Assembly: GCA_965216155.1 (NCBI GenBank)
Contig: CBDCFD010000005.1
Location: 496,001-560,000 of the forward strand
DNA: 64,000 bases
Source of the DNA: CATOSP01 sp965216155
GTDB taxonomy: Bacteria > Chloroflexota > Dehalococcoidia > Lucifugimonadales > UBA3495
Direction of reading: 5' to 3'
The notes under the pieces are model-generated. The model was given only the letters and a program-made list of their open reading frames with translations, ran no database searches and had not been told where the DNA came from. Shown here one piece after another: positions 44,031-52,916 of this stretch. Each line of letters opens with the position of its first letter. The stretch's first letter is position 1. Position numbers and translations under genes: made by a program.

Positions 44031-45970
44031 GTGTCCCCCATAAACGCGGTCTCGAGGTTCTCCTTTAGTCGCACCGCGCTGGTGAGATTGACCCCTACGG
44101 TCAGGTTCGCGTTGATCGACTTGACCGGTATACCATCCAACTCGCGGTCCGTGTCGGACCCATCGTCGAAACCGACGATGGAAATGTGGACTGCCGCGCC
44201 ATTCAGAATCCAAGGCTGGTCAGACCAAGCGAGAAAGATGTCGCCGCTCTCTTTGATCCGTTGGAGTACGCGGCGATTGACCCCGCCTCTGATTCCCTGT
44301 GTGGCGAGCAGGCCTACCCGCTTGGTCTGCTGTCTTGCTACCATGCTCCGGGCCTTCTCGAACCAGTAGCAGACCAAATCAGCCTCGGCGGGCACGCGCT
44401 TGCTACACAGGCTGAAGAGAGAGTCAATGTATGCGTCGCCCAACTGGGAGCGCAGGAATTTTCCGCCCAGGAACGGCGGGTTGCCTATGATGAACTCGGC
44501 GTCGGGCCATTCGGCTTCCCGCGGGTTGTCCGTATCGCCGTCGGCAAGGATGGCGTCCGTCCGCTTGATGGACACCAGCGGGGTCAGAATCGGGCGGCGG
44601 TCGTAAGGAAAGCCGTTGTTCTGGTGCCATTGGATGTAACCGATCCAGAGGGCGGTTCTGGCCAACTCAGCGGCGTAGGGGTTGATCTCAAGCCCAAGCA
44701 TCTGGTCGGGCTTGACAGTAGGGGTCCAATTCCCCCAACCGTGAGTCGCGGCGAAGTCGATGACTTGCTTTTCCAGGTCTAACAAGGAACGAAGCGCCAG
44801 GTACAGGAAATTTCCGCTCCCGCAGGCCGGGTCCAGGACTTCCACTTCAAAGAGCCGTTGTTGAAACGCCCGCAGCCTGGTCCGAGCCCCGTCCACGTCC
44901 TCTTCTATAAGGAGATTTCCCGCCTCTCGCTGCACATCTTCCCATTCGGCCCGCAGCGGGGCCATCACGACCGGGTCTACCACCAGCATGATGTCGTCGG
45001 CACTGGTGTAGTGGGCGCCAAGGTAAGAGCGTTTCGACGCATCCAGGGCGCGTTCGAATAGCGTCCCGAAGATCGAAGGCTCGATGTTGCGCCAGTTCTT
45101 GTTCGTTGCTTCCAATAGCCGGAAAAGCGCGGATTCGCTCAACTCTATGGTGTCGGCGTCGGTAAAAAGGTCGCCGTTGAAGTAGGCGATCTGCGTAGTG
45201 CCGAACATGCCGCCTTCGGCCATCAACCTGAAAAGATTGCGAATGGCTTGGTCGAAACGCACCGGGTCGCGAAAATACGTGCGGATAATATCGGAGAATG
45301 GAGCGCCAGGGAGCAAGCCCGCATCTTCGGCATAGAGACAGAACACAACTTGATTGAGGTAACGGGCGAGTTTCTCCTGGTCCTCGGTGTGTTGCTCCAT
45401 GTCCTCTACGATTGCCTGGAATAGGTCGGCGGTCTCCCTGGTAACCGCGTCCACGGAGCGGTTGGGGCGAAGTTCCGCTGGAGCAAAGAAAGCGCACCGG
45501 AGCTTTTCGAGGTTAGCGGGCTGGTCTAATGACACGACCGCGATTTCGTGCCGGACGGTCTCCATGCCGGGGAAGTTGGTCTGTATCCGAATCGTCTTAA
45601 ACGATGAGACGATGAGCAGCGGAGGTGTCTTCAAGTGGACCTGGTACCGAAGCAGTTGCTTCAACCCTTCGTCGAGGTCGTCGTCGCTGCCTTTGAACTC
45701 CCAGCCGAAGGAACCCTCGAGGTAAGCGTCGGCAAACCCGCCAGGCACCCATTTCTCAAACGTGAAGACTTGGTTGTCCCCATATTCGACCGGAGTCGGA
45801 TGCCCCACAAGGCCGCAGATGTCCAGGAACATCTCCTGGGACGCCTGCTTCTCGCCGAAATTTACGTCGCGCCACTTACCGGCGAACTGACTTGGGGTCA
45901 TCCCCGGCAACTTGGGAGATATGTTAAGACCAGCCTTCTGTGTGCTCATGCTCGAACCATTTCGGGCCTA

Positions 45971-48880
45971 TCAGCCATCCCCCACACCAACGGCCTGCTT
46001 CTCCGCATGTTTGCCTTGCACCAGGTCTTGGATGTAGCGCCCGGTGACCGAGCGGGGCGTCCGGGCCAAATCTTCCGGCGTGCCGGTGGCGATTAGTTCG
46101 CCTCCCTCGTCGCCCGCTCCGGGGCCAAGGTCTATGACCCAGTCGGAGTTCTTGATGACGTCCAGGTTATGCTCAATCAAGATCACGGTATTCCCGTTAT
46201 CCACCAACCGGTGCAGCACCCGCAGCAGGGCGGCGCAGTCTTCGAACGAGAGACCAGTAGTCGGCTCGTCCAGCAGGTACAGAGTCTTGCCCGTGGCGCG
46301 GCGGGAAAGCTCGGTGGACAGCTTCACCCGTTGCGCCTCTCCGCCGGACAGCGTGGTCGCCGGCTGACCCAACCGGATGTAGCCCAGGCCGACATCCCGC
46401 AATGTCTCCAGCTTGGGACGGATGCGCGGGAAGTTCTCGAAGAACTCCATCGCCTGAGCCACGGTCATGTTCAAGACGTCGGCGATGCTCTGCCCCCGCA
46501 GGGTGACTTCCAACGCCTCCCGGTTGTAGCGGCTGCCCTGACATATCTCGCAGGGGACGGTCACGTCGGGAAGGAACTGCATTTCAATCTGGTTGTAACC
46601 CTCGCCCCGGCAGGCTTCACAGCGCCCGCCTTTGACGTTGAAGGAGAAGCGCCCGGGCTTGTAACCCCTTACCCTGGCTTCGGGAAGATTGGAGAACAGC
46701 TCGCGTATCGGCGTGAAAGCGCCGGTGTAGGTGGCGGGATTGCTGCGCGGCGTCCGGCCGATGGGGGACTGATCGATGTTGACCACCTTGTCGACATTTT
46801 CGACCCCCAACAATTCGTCGTGCTTTCCGGGCAGGTCCCTGGCGCGGTAGAGAATCTGGGCCAGCCTCTTATAGAGGATGTCGTAAATCAACGTGCTCTT
46901 GCCGGAGCCGGACACGCCGGTAACACACACCAGTTGTCCCAGGGGAAAATCGACGTCAATCCCCTTCAGGTTGTTCTCGCGTCCCCCTCGGACCGCCATG
47001 AACTTGCCGTTTCCGGGCCGCCGTTCCTCTGGTACCGAGACCTTCCTGCGGCCGCTGAGGTATTGACCGGTCAAAGAGTCCGGCGAGTCCATCACCTCCT
47101 GGAGAGTCCCGGCCACCACCACCCGGCCACCGTGCTCCCCCGCGCCCGGCCCGAGGTCGGCAATGAAGTCCGCAGCTCGCATCATCGCTTCGTCGTGCTC
47201 CACTACGATCACAGTGTTGCCCATGTCCCGCAAGCTGCTCAGCGTCCCGATGAGCCGGTGGTCGTCGGCTGGATGGAGGCCCACCGTCGGCTCGTCACAA
47301 ACGTACAACACCCCGGTGAGGCCGGACCCGATCTGGGTGGCCAGACGGACCCGCTGGGCCTCGCCGCCGGAGAGGGTCCGCGCCGTCCGGTCAAGGGTCA
47401 CATAGTCAAGGCCGATGTTTTGCAGGAACCGCAAACGGCCTTCGATCTCTTTTAATATCTGGTTTCCGATGGTCTTCTGACGCACCGTCAGCGTGGGCCC
47501 CGAGTGCTTGCCCGGCGCGTCCGGGTCGATATCCTGCACCCAGTCCAGGGCTTGGTGGATGTTCTTGGAGCAGACGTCCATGATCCCCGACTGGCAGACC
47601 TTCACCGCCAGTGCTTCGGGCCGCAACCGCTTGCCCTCGCAAGCCCGGCAACTCCGCGCCGCCATGTAACGTTCGATGTCCTGGCGGGTATGGTCGGACT
47701 CAGTCTGCTTGTAACGCCTCTCAAGATTGGGAATCACGCCCTCGAAAGACGTGTCCCAACTGTAGGTGCGGCCCCGATGAGTGCGGTGGGAGACGGTCAC
47801 CTTCTTGGAGCCGTTGCCATAGAGGACCAGGTCAAGCTGCTCCTTCGTAAGGTCCTTCACCGGCGACTTGGCCGAAAACCCGTTGGCGGTAGCTATGGAC
47901 TCCAATACGCTGACGTACCAGCTACTCGCCGGGCCGCTGCGCGACCAGGGAGCGATCGCCCCCTCGGACAGGGACAGGTTCTTGTTGTGGATCACCAGGT
48001 CGGGGTCGATCTCCAGCTTGTAGCCCAGGCCGGTGCATTCGCTGCACGCGCCGTGAGGGCTGTTAAAGCTGAAGGTCCGTGGTTCGATCTCCGGGAGGCT
48101 CGTGCCGCAGCGGACGCAGGCGAATTGCTCGGAGAAGACCAACTCCTCGCCGTCTTCCACGTGGACCTGGACCACGCCATCGCCTTGTCTCAGGGCGGTC
48201 TCCACCGACTCGGCTACCCTGGTCATCTCCGTATCTTCCCGAACGACAAGCCGGTCAACCACTATCTCGATGTAGTGCCACTTCTGCCGGTTTAGATTAA
48301 GGTCGCCCATTTCGTCCAGCAGGAGGACATCCCCATTGACCCGGACCCGGACGAACCCGGCGCTGCGCGCGTTCTCGAAAACGTCTTTATGCTCGCCCTT
48401 CTTTCGGCGCACCTTGGGGGCCAGGAGCAAGAGGCGGCTGCCTTCGGGCAGCGACATGATGGCGTCGACGATTTGCTGAATCGTCTGCCGCTCCACCGGC
48501 CTGCCGCACTTGGGGCAATGGGGCGTTCCGACGCGGGCGAAGAGCAGCCGCATATAGTCGTAGATTTCGGTGACGGTGCCCACGGTGGAGCGGGGGTTGT
48601 GAGAGACACCCTTCTGGTCTATGGAGATGGCGGGGGACAACCCCTCGATGTAATCTACGTCGGGCTTGTCCATCCGGCCCAGGAACTGGCGCGCGTAGGC
48701 TGAAAGAGACTCCACGTATCGCCGCTGACCTTCGGCATAAATGGTGTCAAAAGCCAGCGAGCTCTTCCCCGACCCGGAAACGCCGGTGATGACCACCAGC
48801 TTCTCCCGGGGGATCGTCACATCGACGTTCTTAAGGTTGTGCTCGCGGGCGCCCTTGACATGAATAAATTCCTGGGGCAT
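45971..48880 (-). CDS. uvrA: Excinuclease ABC subunit A
   Basis: The 969-residue damage-recognition ATPase of nucleotide excision repair. It has two ABC modules: VVITGVSGSGKSSLAFDTIY and VCVTGVSGSGKSTLIYDIL (Walker A), two TLSGGEAQRV signatures, and the zinc modules CVRC...CSEC and CEAC...CEIC. It forms the A2B2 complex with UvrB, which is not in this window. It is intact and sits as a core gene within the defence island. Confidence 0.97.
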   Translation of the reverse strand: MPQEFIHVKGAREHNLKNVDVTIPREKLVVITGVSGSGKSSLAFDTIYAEGQRRYVESLSAYARQFLGRMDKPDVDYIEGLSPAISIDQKGVSHNPRSTVGTVTEIYDYMRLLFARVGTPHCPKCGRPVERQTIQQIVDAIMSLPEGSRLLLLAPKVRRKKGEHKDVFENARSAGFVRVRVNGDVLLLDEMGDLNLNRQKWHYIEIVVDRLVVREDTEMTRVAESVETALRQGDGVVQVHVEDGEELVFSEQFACVRCGTSLPEIEPRTFSFNSPHGACSECTGLGYKLEIDPDLVIHNKNLSLSEGAIAPWSRSGPASSWYVSVLESIATANGFSAKSPVKDLTKEQLDLVLYGNGSKKVTVSHRTHRGRTYSWDTSFEGVIPNLERRYKQTESDHTRQDIERYMAARSCRACEGKRLRPEALAVKVCQSGIMDVCSKNIHQALDWVQDIDPDAPGKHSGPTLTVRQKTIGNQILKEIEGRLRFLQNIGLDYVTLDRTARTLSGGEAQRVRLATQIGSGLTGVLYVCDEPTVGLHPADDHRLIGTLSSLRDMGNTVIVVEHDEAMMRAADFIADLGPGAGEHGGRVVVAGTLQEVMDSPDSLTGQYLSGRRKVSVPEERRPGNGKFMAVRGGRENNLKGIDVDFPLGQLVCVTGVSGSGKSTLIYDILYKRLAQILYRARDLPGKHDELLGVENVDKVVNIDQSPIGRTPRSNPATYTGAFTPIRELFSNLPEARVRGYKPGRFSFNVKGGRCEACRGEGYNQIEMQFLPDVTVPCEICQGSRYNREALEVTLRGQSIADVLNMTVAQAMEFFENFPRIRPKLETLRDVGLGYIRLGQPATTLSGGEAQRVKLSTELSRRATGKTLYLLDEPTTGLSFEDCAALLRVLHRLVDNGNTVILIEHNLDVIKNSDWVIDLGPGAGDEGGELIATGTPEDLARTPRSVTGRYIQDLVQGKHAEKQAVGVGDG

Positions 48881-49167
48881 AAACCTGACCCCTCACCCAA
48901 TAATCATCGCCCCTATTTTAGCACCCCCGCCCGGCCGCTCCACCTTTAGAGTCAGATTGTATTTGCATTGATGTTCCTATAGCTCGGCGTCGGTCAGACC
49001 AAGCCATTCAAAGGCGCTAGCGAAAATGACGGTATGATATTCCCTCGCCGTCCACGCGGCTTCTTTAACGTGCATTGGGACCTCCGTGTCTATGGCAAAG
49101 TAAATGGGGCGCTGGCCGACTCCTCATCCGTGTTGCCGAAGTTGGAGGTCTTGCATCGGGAAGTCCC

Positions 49168-49506
49168 TTACGTTGGCGGTAGTATTGCGCCGTTGGCGAT
49201 GGCGGCGGCCGCAGTAATCGTATCGGCAGCGGAGAGCGTGATGCCCTGTCGGGCAAATTCGTAGCGGTAGCGGCCCGCTTCTTTGGCCATCTCAGGCGTG
49301 GCAGCGTAATACTCCAATCCGTCGACAACCGGATCGACACGGAGCCGTTGCCCTGGAGTAAGTCCACTGTACAGTTCCGTAATGCCGACGGCGCATACTC
49401 CTAGCCGATGCCCTTCCCTTTCCAGCCTGTCTAACAACTCCACCGAGGGCCGGCGACCGTGGAAATAGTCGATTAGCACGGTCGTGTCAAGAAGATAGTC
49501 GGCCAC
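49168..49506 (-). pseudogene. vapC: VapC-like PIN toxin, frameshifted near the C terminus
   Basis: It starts GTG 49506 inside the antitoxin end: DYLLDTTVLIDYFHGRRPSV (first Asp), CAVGITELYSGLTP (Glu), GITLSAADTITAAAAIANGA (Asp). Compared with the second copy (49780-50166) it has lost four bases (GGTA) after GAIL. The frame therefore ends PPT instead of reading VTANVRDFPMQDLQ, and the fourth acidic residue (the Asp of NVRDF) is gone. The DNA after the stop still encodes that segment in another frame. It is probably inactive. Confidence 0.8.
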
Positions 49507-49765
49507 GCCACTTCCTCTCCAGACTCTCATTGTCCTGGCGCCGCGACTCCCTTACCCAGGTATAAGCCTTTTCCGAAGTAGCCCAGTGCGGATGGTCTTC
49601 GGCGGTAAAGATTCCGCAGGTTTCATCCAGCGCTTTTCTCAGTTGTTCCCTCCTGACCCTGGCGCGGACGGCCTCTTCGATGAATCGGGCGCGGTCAGCC
49701 TCACCGGCCAGCTTGTCCACCGCCTGCACCAGGTCTTTGGGGAGGTCTATGCTCGTGCGTGTCAT
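49487..49765 (-). CDS. vapB: VapB-like ribbon-helix-helix antitoxin, copy 1
   Basis: 92 residues. The N-terminal RHH domain is TRTSIDLPKDLVQAVDKLAG, EADRARFIEEAVRARVRREQ. The C-terminal toxin-binding tail (ESRRQDNESLERKWRGRLSS) overlaps the toxin gene by 20 nt. Its closest relative is the copy at 50147-50425, with which it shares both ends almost exactly. Confidence 0.85.
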   Translation of the reverse strand: MTRTSIDLPKDLVQAVDKLAGEADRARFIEEAVRARVRREQLRKALDETCGIFTAEDHPHWATSEKAYTWVRESRRQDNESLERKWRGRLSS

Positions 49766-49779
49766 GCTGTCACTATTCC

Positions 49780-50166
49780 CTATCCGTGTTGCAGAAGTTG
49801 GAGGTCTTGCATCGGGAAGTCCCTTACGTTGGCGGTTACCAGTATTGCGCCGTTGGCGATGGCGACGGCCGCGGTAATCGTATCGGCGGCGGAGAGCGTG
49901 ATGCCTTGGCGGGCAAATTCGTAGCGGTAGCGGCCCGCTTCGACCGCGATTTCCGCGGTGATGTCGAGGTAATCGAACTGTGCAACCAGACGGTCGGCTT
50001 CGACTCTACTCTCCGGCCTGACACCTGTGTAAAACTCGGTCAAGCCAATGGCGCAGACTGCCAACCGATGGCCGTCCTGCATCAGACCGTTTATCAGGTC
50101 AATTACTTCCTGATTGCGGCGCATATAGCCGATGAGCACGGTGGTGTCAAGAAGGTATCCGGCCAC
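49780..50166 (-). CDS. vapC: VapC-like PIN toxin, intact
   Basis: 128 residues from GTG 50166: GYLLDTTVLIGYMRRNQEVI, CAIGLTEFYTGVRPES, GITLSAADTITAAVAIANGA, VTANVRDFPMQDLQLL. All four PIN metal ligands are present, so it is a likely RNase. It overlaps its antitoxin gene by 20 nt. Confidence 0.9.
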   Translation of the reverse strand: MAGYLLDTTVLIGYMRRNQEVIDLINGLMQDGHRLAVCAIGLTEFYTGVRPESRVEADRLVAQFDYLDITAEIAVEAGRYRYEFARQGITLSAADTITAAVAIANGAILVTANVRDFPMQDLQLLQHG

Positions 50167-50425
50167 GCCATTTCCTCTCCAGGCTCTCGTTGTCCTGTCG
50201 TCGCAACTCCCGCACCCAAGCGTAAGCATTTTCCGGCGTGGCCCAATGGGGGTATTTTTCGGCAGTAAACATGCCCTCAGTGTCTTCCAGCCACTTTTTC
50301 ATCGTCTCGACGCGAACCCTGGCGCGGACGGCTTCTTCGATGAAGCGGGCGCGGTTAGCCTCACCGGCCAGCTTGTCCACCGCTTGCACCAGGTCTTCGG
50401 GGAGGTCTATGCTCGTGCGTGTCAT
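50147..50425 (-). CDS. vapB: VapB-like ribbon-helix-helix antitoxin, copy 2
   Basis: 92 residues: TRTSIDLPEDLVQAVDKLAG, ANRARFIEEAVRARVRVETM, with tail ELRRQDNESLERKWRGRIPS. It forms the second unit of a tandem vapBC duplication. The middle third (residues 42-60) differs most from copy 1, which may keep the two pairs specific. Confidence 0.87.
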   Translation of the reverse strand: MTRTSIDLPEDLVQAVDKLAGEANRARFIEEAVRARVRVETMKKWLEDTEGMFTAEKYPHWATPENAYAWVRELRRQDNESLERKWRGRIPS

Positions 50426-50648
50426 GCTGTCACTATTCCCTGCCTGGCAGATATTTAAAATCCATTATGCGGGTTTCGGCAGGACAAGGGCAACGACAGC
50501 TTCAAAAGCGAACTGCCAACTCGGACTGCACCAGCGACGCCGAAGCAATGGCGAATGGGGCTGTCCCCCATGCCTAAAGTCCTCCACCACGGGGACAATC
50601 TTTTGACGCTGAGGGTCAGAAGGCCGCAGGAAGAGAGTATCTCAGTTA

Positions 50649-51230
50649 ATGACAGATGAAGAATTTGCCCGCATTATGGGCTTATCCCATGAGTTGAGAG
50701 GCGTAGAGTTCAAAGGTCCAGGTCCTTCATCCGATAGGCGACTCTTCGCTCAGGTTGTCAAAGCAGTATTGGGCATGGCCAACCGGCGTCATGGAGGGCG
50801 AGTCATCATCGGCGTAGATGACCCCGTGAGCGCGCTCGATTCTGTCGGACTCAATGAAACTGACCTGGCTACGTGGAACTACGATGATGTCGCGGACCGT
50901 ATCGCCGCCCATGCTGACCCCAACGTCAACTTCGACCTTGAAGTAAGAGAGTATAATGGCAACAAGTACGTGGTCCTTCAGGTAGAAGAATTCGCTGACA
51001 TTCCGGTCTTGTGCAAAAGGGCTTACGGCGATGTGCTGCGAGACGGGGCCTGCTACGTAAGGACCCGCAGGAAGCCGGAAACGTCGGAGATACCAACACA
51101 AGCCGACATGCGGGACCTGCTTGACCTGGCTATAGAGAAGGGAGTGACACAGTTCCTTGAACGGGCCCGGCGGACGGGACTGTTCATCCCCGGGATTCTC
51201 GGTCCGCGCTCCTCCGGCGATGGGGTTTAG
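50649..51230 (+). CDS. AlbA/Schlafen-domain protein
   Basis: 193 residues with an AlbA_2 core: GLSHELRGVEFKGPGPSSDR (Glu near VEFKG), VLGMANRRHGGRVIIGVDDP, and DIPVLCKRAYGDVLRDGACY. These are the standard Schlafen-AlbA landmarks. Bacterial members are often defence ATPase or nucleic-acid-binding proteins. A specific partner gene follows 9 bp later. Confidence 0.8.
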   Translation: MTDEEFARIMGLSHELRGVEFKGPGPSSDRRLFAQVVKAVLGMANRRHGGRVIIGVDDPVSALDSVGLNETDLATWNYDDVADRIAAHADPNVNFDLEVREYNGNKYVVLQVEEFADIPVLCKRAYGDVLRDGACYVRTRRKPETSEIPTQADMRDLLDLAIEKGVTQFLERARRTGLFIPGILGPRSSGDGV

Positions 51231-51239
51231 ACTGGCCGC

Positions 51240-51986
51240 ATGGGTTTTGACATGAATGAACTACTCAAGAAAATTAAGTCCAGGGGCTATTGGAAGGTGG
51301 TAATTTTTCCGGTCCCGTATCCTTACACAGAGAAGGAAGAGAAGCGAGTATCGGATGTAAGCAATCTGCAACGCATCCTTGAAAAAACCTCGGTGCAGCT
51401 CAGACCTGCCTTATGGGACTTTCCGCACCTGAGCGGACGCATCCAGGTTGAGACCGGCCCGGGCTGGATTAGCCAGGAAATAGACTTGCATCATCACGTC
51501 GAGTTATGGCGGTTCCACCAGACTGGCCGGTTCGTCCACTATCGCGGTATGCCCCACGACTGGCGAGATCAGTCCAAAATTTGGCCGCCGGACGATGGAT
51601 GGGAAACCGGGGCATCATTGGGCATTGACGAAGTGGTGTCCCGATTCATCGAAATCTTCGAGTTTGCCGGACGCCTGACGTTCACTGAGGCCAGCGGTCC
51701 CATGATGCGCGTGGAAGTGACTGTCGACGGATTTAAAGGACGCACCCTGAGCGGCTTGGCGGACGGGGGCGGACTCTGCAAACGCTACGAGTCCCGGATA
51801 CCGGAGTTCTCTCACGAGGTGGTCCTGATGTACGTTCAGATGCTCACAGACAGAGAAGAACTGGCCCGCAGTGCGTCTGCTAAACTGTTCCAACGCTTCG
51901 GATGGGACCCCGGCGCCGAGTTCATTCGGGATATACAGGCCGAAGTTACAAGCCGGGGGTGGCTCACACCAGTTAGGTTGCCCTGA
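51240..51986 (+). CDS. Partner of the AlbA-domain protein
   Basis: The 248-residue protein is soluble and without a recognised domain: GYWKVVIFPVPYPYTEKEEK, LRPALWDFPHLSGRIQVETG, EIDLHHHVELWRFHQTGRFV, and a C-terminal helical part (TDREELARSASAKLFQRFGW). It lies 9 bp after the AlbA gene, same strand, so the two are probably one transcript. The repeated His/Trp-rich centre (HHH, HQTGRFVHYRGMPHDW) is notable. No function is assigned. Confidence 0.65.
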   Translation: MGFDMNELLKKIKSRGYWKVVIFPVPYPYTEKEEKRVSDVSNLQRILEKTSVQLRPALWDFPHLSGRIQVETGPGWISQEIDLHHHVELWRFHQTGRFVHYRGMPHDWRDQSKIWPPDDGWETGASLGIDEVVSRFIEIFEFAGRLTFTEASGPMMRVEVTVDGFKGRTLSGLADGGGLCKRYESRIPEFSHEVVLMYVQMLTDREELARSASAKLFQRFGWDPGAEFIRDIQAEVTSRGWLTPVRLP

Positions 51987-52015
51987 CCTATGCCTTCGCC
52001 ACCCGGAGACGTACC

Positions 52016-52225
52016 ATGCCCAACGCCCTCTACTACGGCGACAACCTTCAAGTGCTGCGCGAACACATCCCCGCCGAGTCGGTGGACCTGGTTTACCTGG
52101 ACCCGCCGTTCAACTCCAACGCCTCCTACAACGTGCTGTTCAAAGAGTGGACCGGGTAGGAGCCGCCTATCCCGGCTCGTGGCAGAGGAATTTGCCCAAG
52201 ATTCAGTTGGGGCGCACATGTCGCT
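52016..52225 (+). pseudogene. Internally deleted copy of the methyltransferase gene
   Basis: The first 43 codons (MPNALYYGDNLQVLREHIPA ... NVLFKEWTG) match the start of the methyltransferase at 52917 almost base for base. The frame stops at 52159. After that SWQRNLPKIQLG (52178-52214) matches the far C terminus of the same protein (LWQREFPKIQLRT). The middle is deleted. With the full copy it brackets the RHH/RelE pair. Confidence 0.8.
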
Positions 52226-52285
52226 TAGCTGATACAATCTAAGTGACTGTACATTGCATTACATGGGCTTAACAGGAGGATCGGA

Positions 52286-52507
52286 ATGCAACAGATAACC
52301 GCCCGCGTGTCTGACGATCTGGTGCAAGCGCTGGATGCGGCAGCCTCGGAACTCAAGCGAAGCCGGGCCGACATCGTCCGCCAGGCGCTGGAGCGATACT
52401 TGGAAGACTTCGACGACCTGACGGTGGCCCTTGAACGGCTTCGAGACCCTTCCGACCCGGCGCTGGACTGGGACCAGGTTAGGGATGAGCTACTCCGTTC
52501 AGATTAA
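52286..52507 (+). CDS. Ribbon-helix-helix antitoxin
   Basis: A 73-residue RHH/CopG protein: QQITARVSDDLVQALDAAAS, ELKRSRADIVRQALERYLED, with an acidic tail (DPSDPALDWDQVRDELLRSD) that overlaps the toxin start. AGGAGG lies 8 nt before the ATG. It binds its own promoter and the RelE toxin. Confidence 0.88.
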   Translation: MQQITARVSDDLVQALDAAASELKRSRADIVRQALERYLEDFDDLTVALERLRDPSDPALDWDQVRDELLRSD

Positions 52508-52745
52508 GGAGAGCGCAGCCAAAGAACTGGCTGGAATCCAATACGATGACCGTCTCCGCATCGCGCGGGCTATAGACGGCCTGGGCGAGGACCCGTTCAT
52601 GGGCCTTCCAATGAAAGGGGACCGCCGGGGACTCCGGCGCCTCCGCGTCGGCAATTACCGGATTGTGTATGAGGTGCTCGAAGACGCACTCGTCGTGCTT
52701 GTAGTGAGGATCGGTCATCGGAGGGAAGTCTACCGGCGCAGTTAG
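52485..52745 (+). CDS. RelE/ParE-family toxin
   Basis: 86 residues: SYSVQIKESAAKELAGIQYD, MKGDRRGLRRLRVGNYRIVY, EDALVVLVVRIGHRREVYRR. This has the RelE fold with the RLRVGNYRIVYE core and the basic C-terminal GHRREVYRR. It starts at ATG 52485 inside the antitoxin gene. It is a ribosome-dependent mRNA interferase or gyrase poison by family. Confidence 0.9.
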   Translation: MSYSVQIKESAAKELAGIQYDDRLRIARAIDGLGEDPFMGLPMKGDRRGLRRLRVGNYRIVYEVLEDALVVLVVRIGHRREVYRRS

Positions 52746-52916
52746 TGACCGGCGAGCCATGCCCTCCGGGAGACCCGCCAACCACCCCTCTGCCGCCCCA
52801 TATCGCTGGCCCCGGAGTCGTGGGATGGCAACTTGAGGAGGACGGACCCAACGATGGAGCCGTCTGAGTCCTAAAGATGGTCGTCCCGTTGTTTATTACA
52901 GCAGGGGGAAACTGAT

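Larger units (their letters stand above)
43202..45949 (-). pseudogene. MmeI-like type IIG restriction-methyltransferase, off-frame
   Basis: The N-terminal part (45949-43988, 653 codons) has a nuclease-like region (EKWVPGGFADAYLEGSFGWEFKG region, D..E-K type), the helical connector, and the methyltransferase motifs DPACGSGNFLYLALRSL and IIGNPPFLGGK. A 16-bp tandem duplication (43999-44030) then shifts the frame to an early stop. Homology continues in a second frame (VTEPLAVQLIGQPNPDGRMN) until an 8-bp tandem duplication (43729-43744), and then in a third to 43202 (target-recognition part, WLNRDVLPDHSLIVIARDD, HTPTTTFETFPFPVPDEEQR). Deleting one unit of each repeat gives a 907-residue MmeI/type IIG protein. 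It may be phase-variable or dead. It is flanked by uvrA and PaREP1 copy 3. Confidence 0.85.

Noticed and set aside
46169..47455. 428-codon plus-strand frame
   Set aside because: Antisense shadow of uvrA.
48977..49075. 32-residue minus-strand ORF (starts MHVKEAAWTAREYH)
   Set aside because: It faintly resembles the N terminus of the 96-residue PIN partner at 57266 but is too short and lacks a clear RBS; possibly a remnant.
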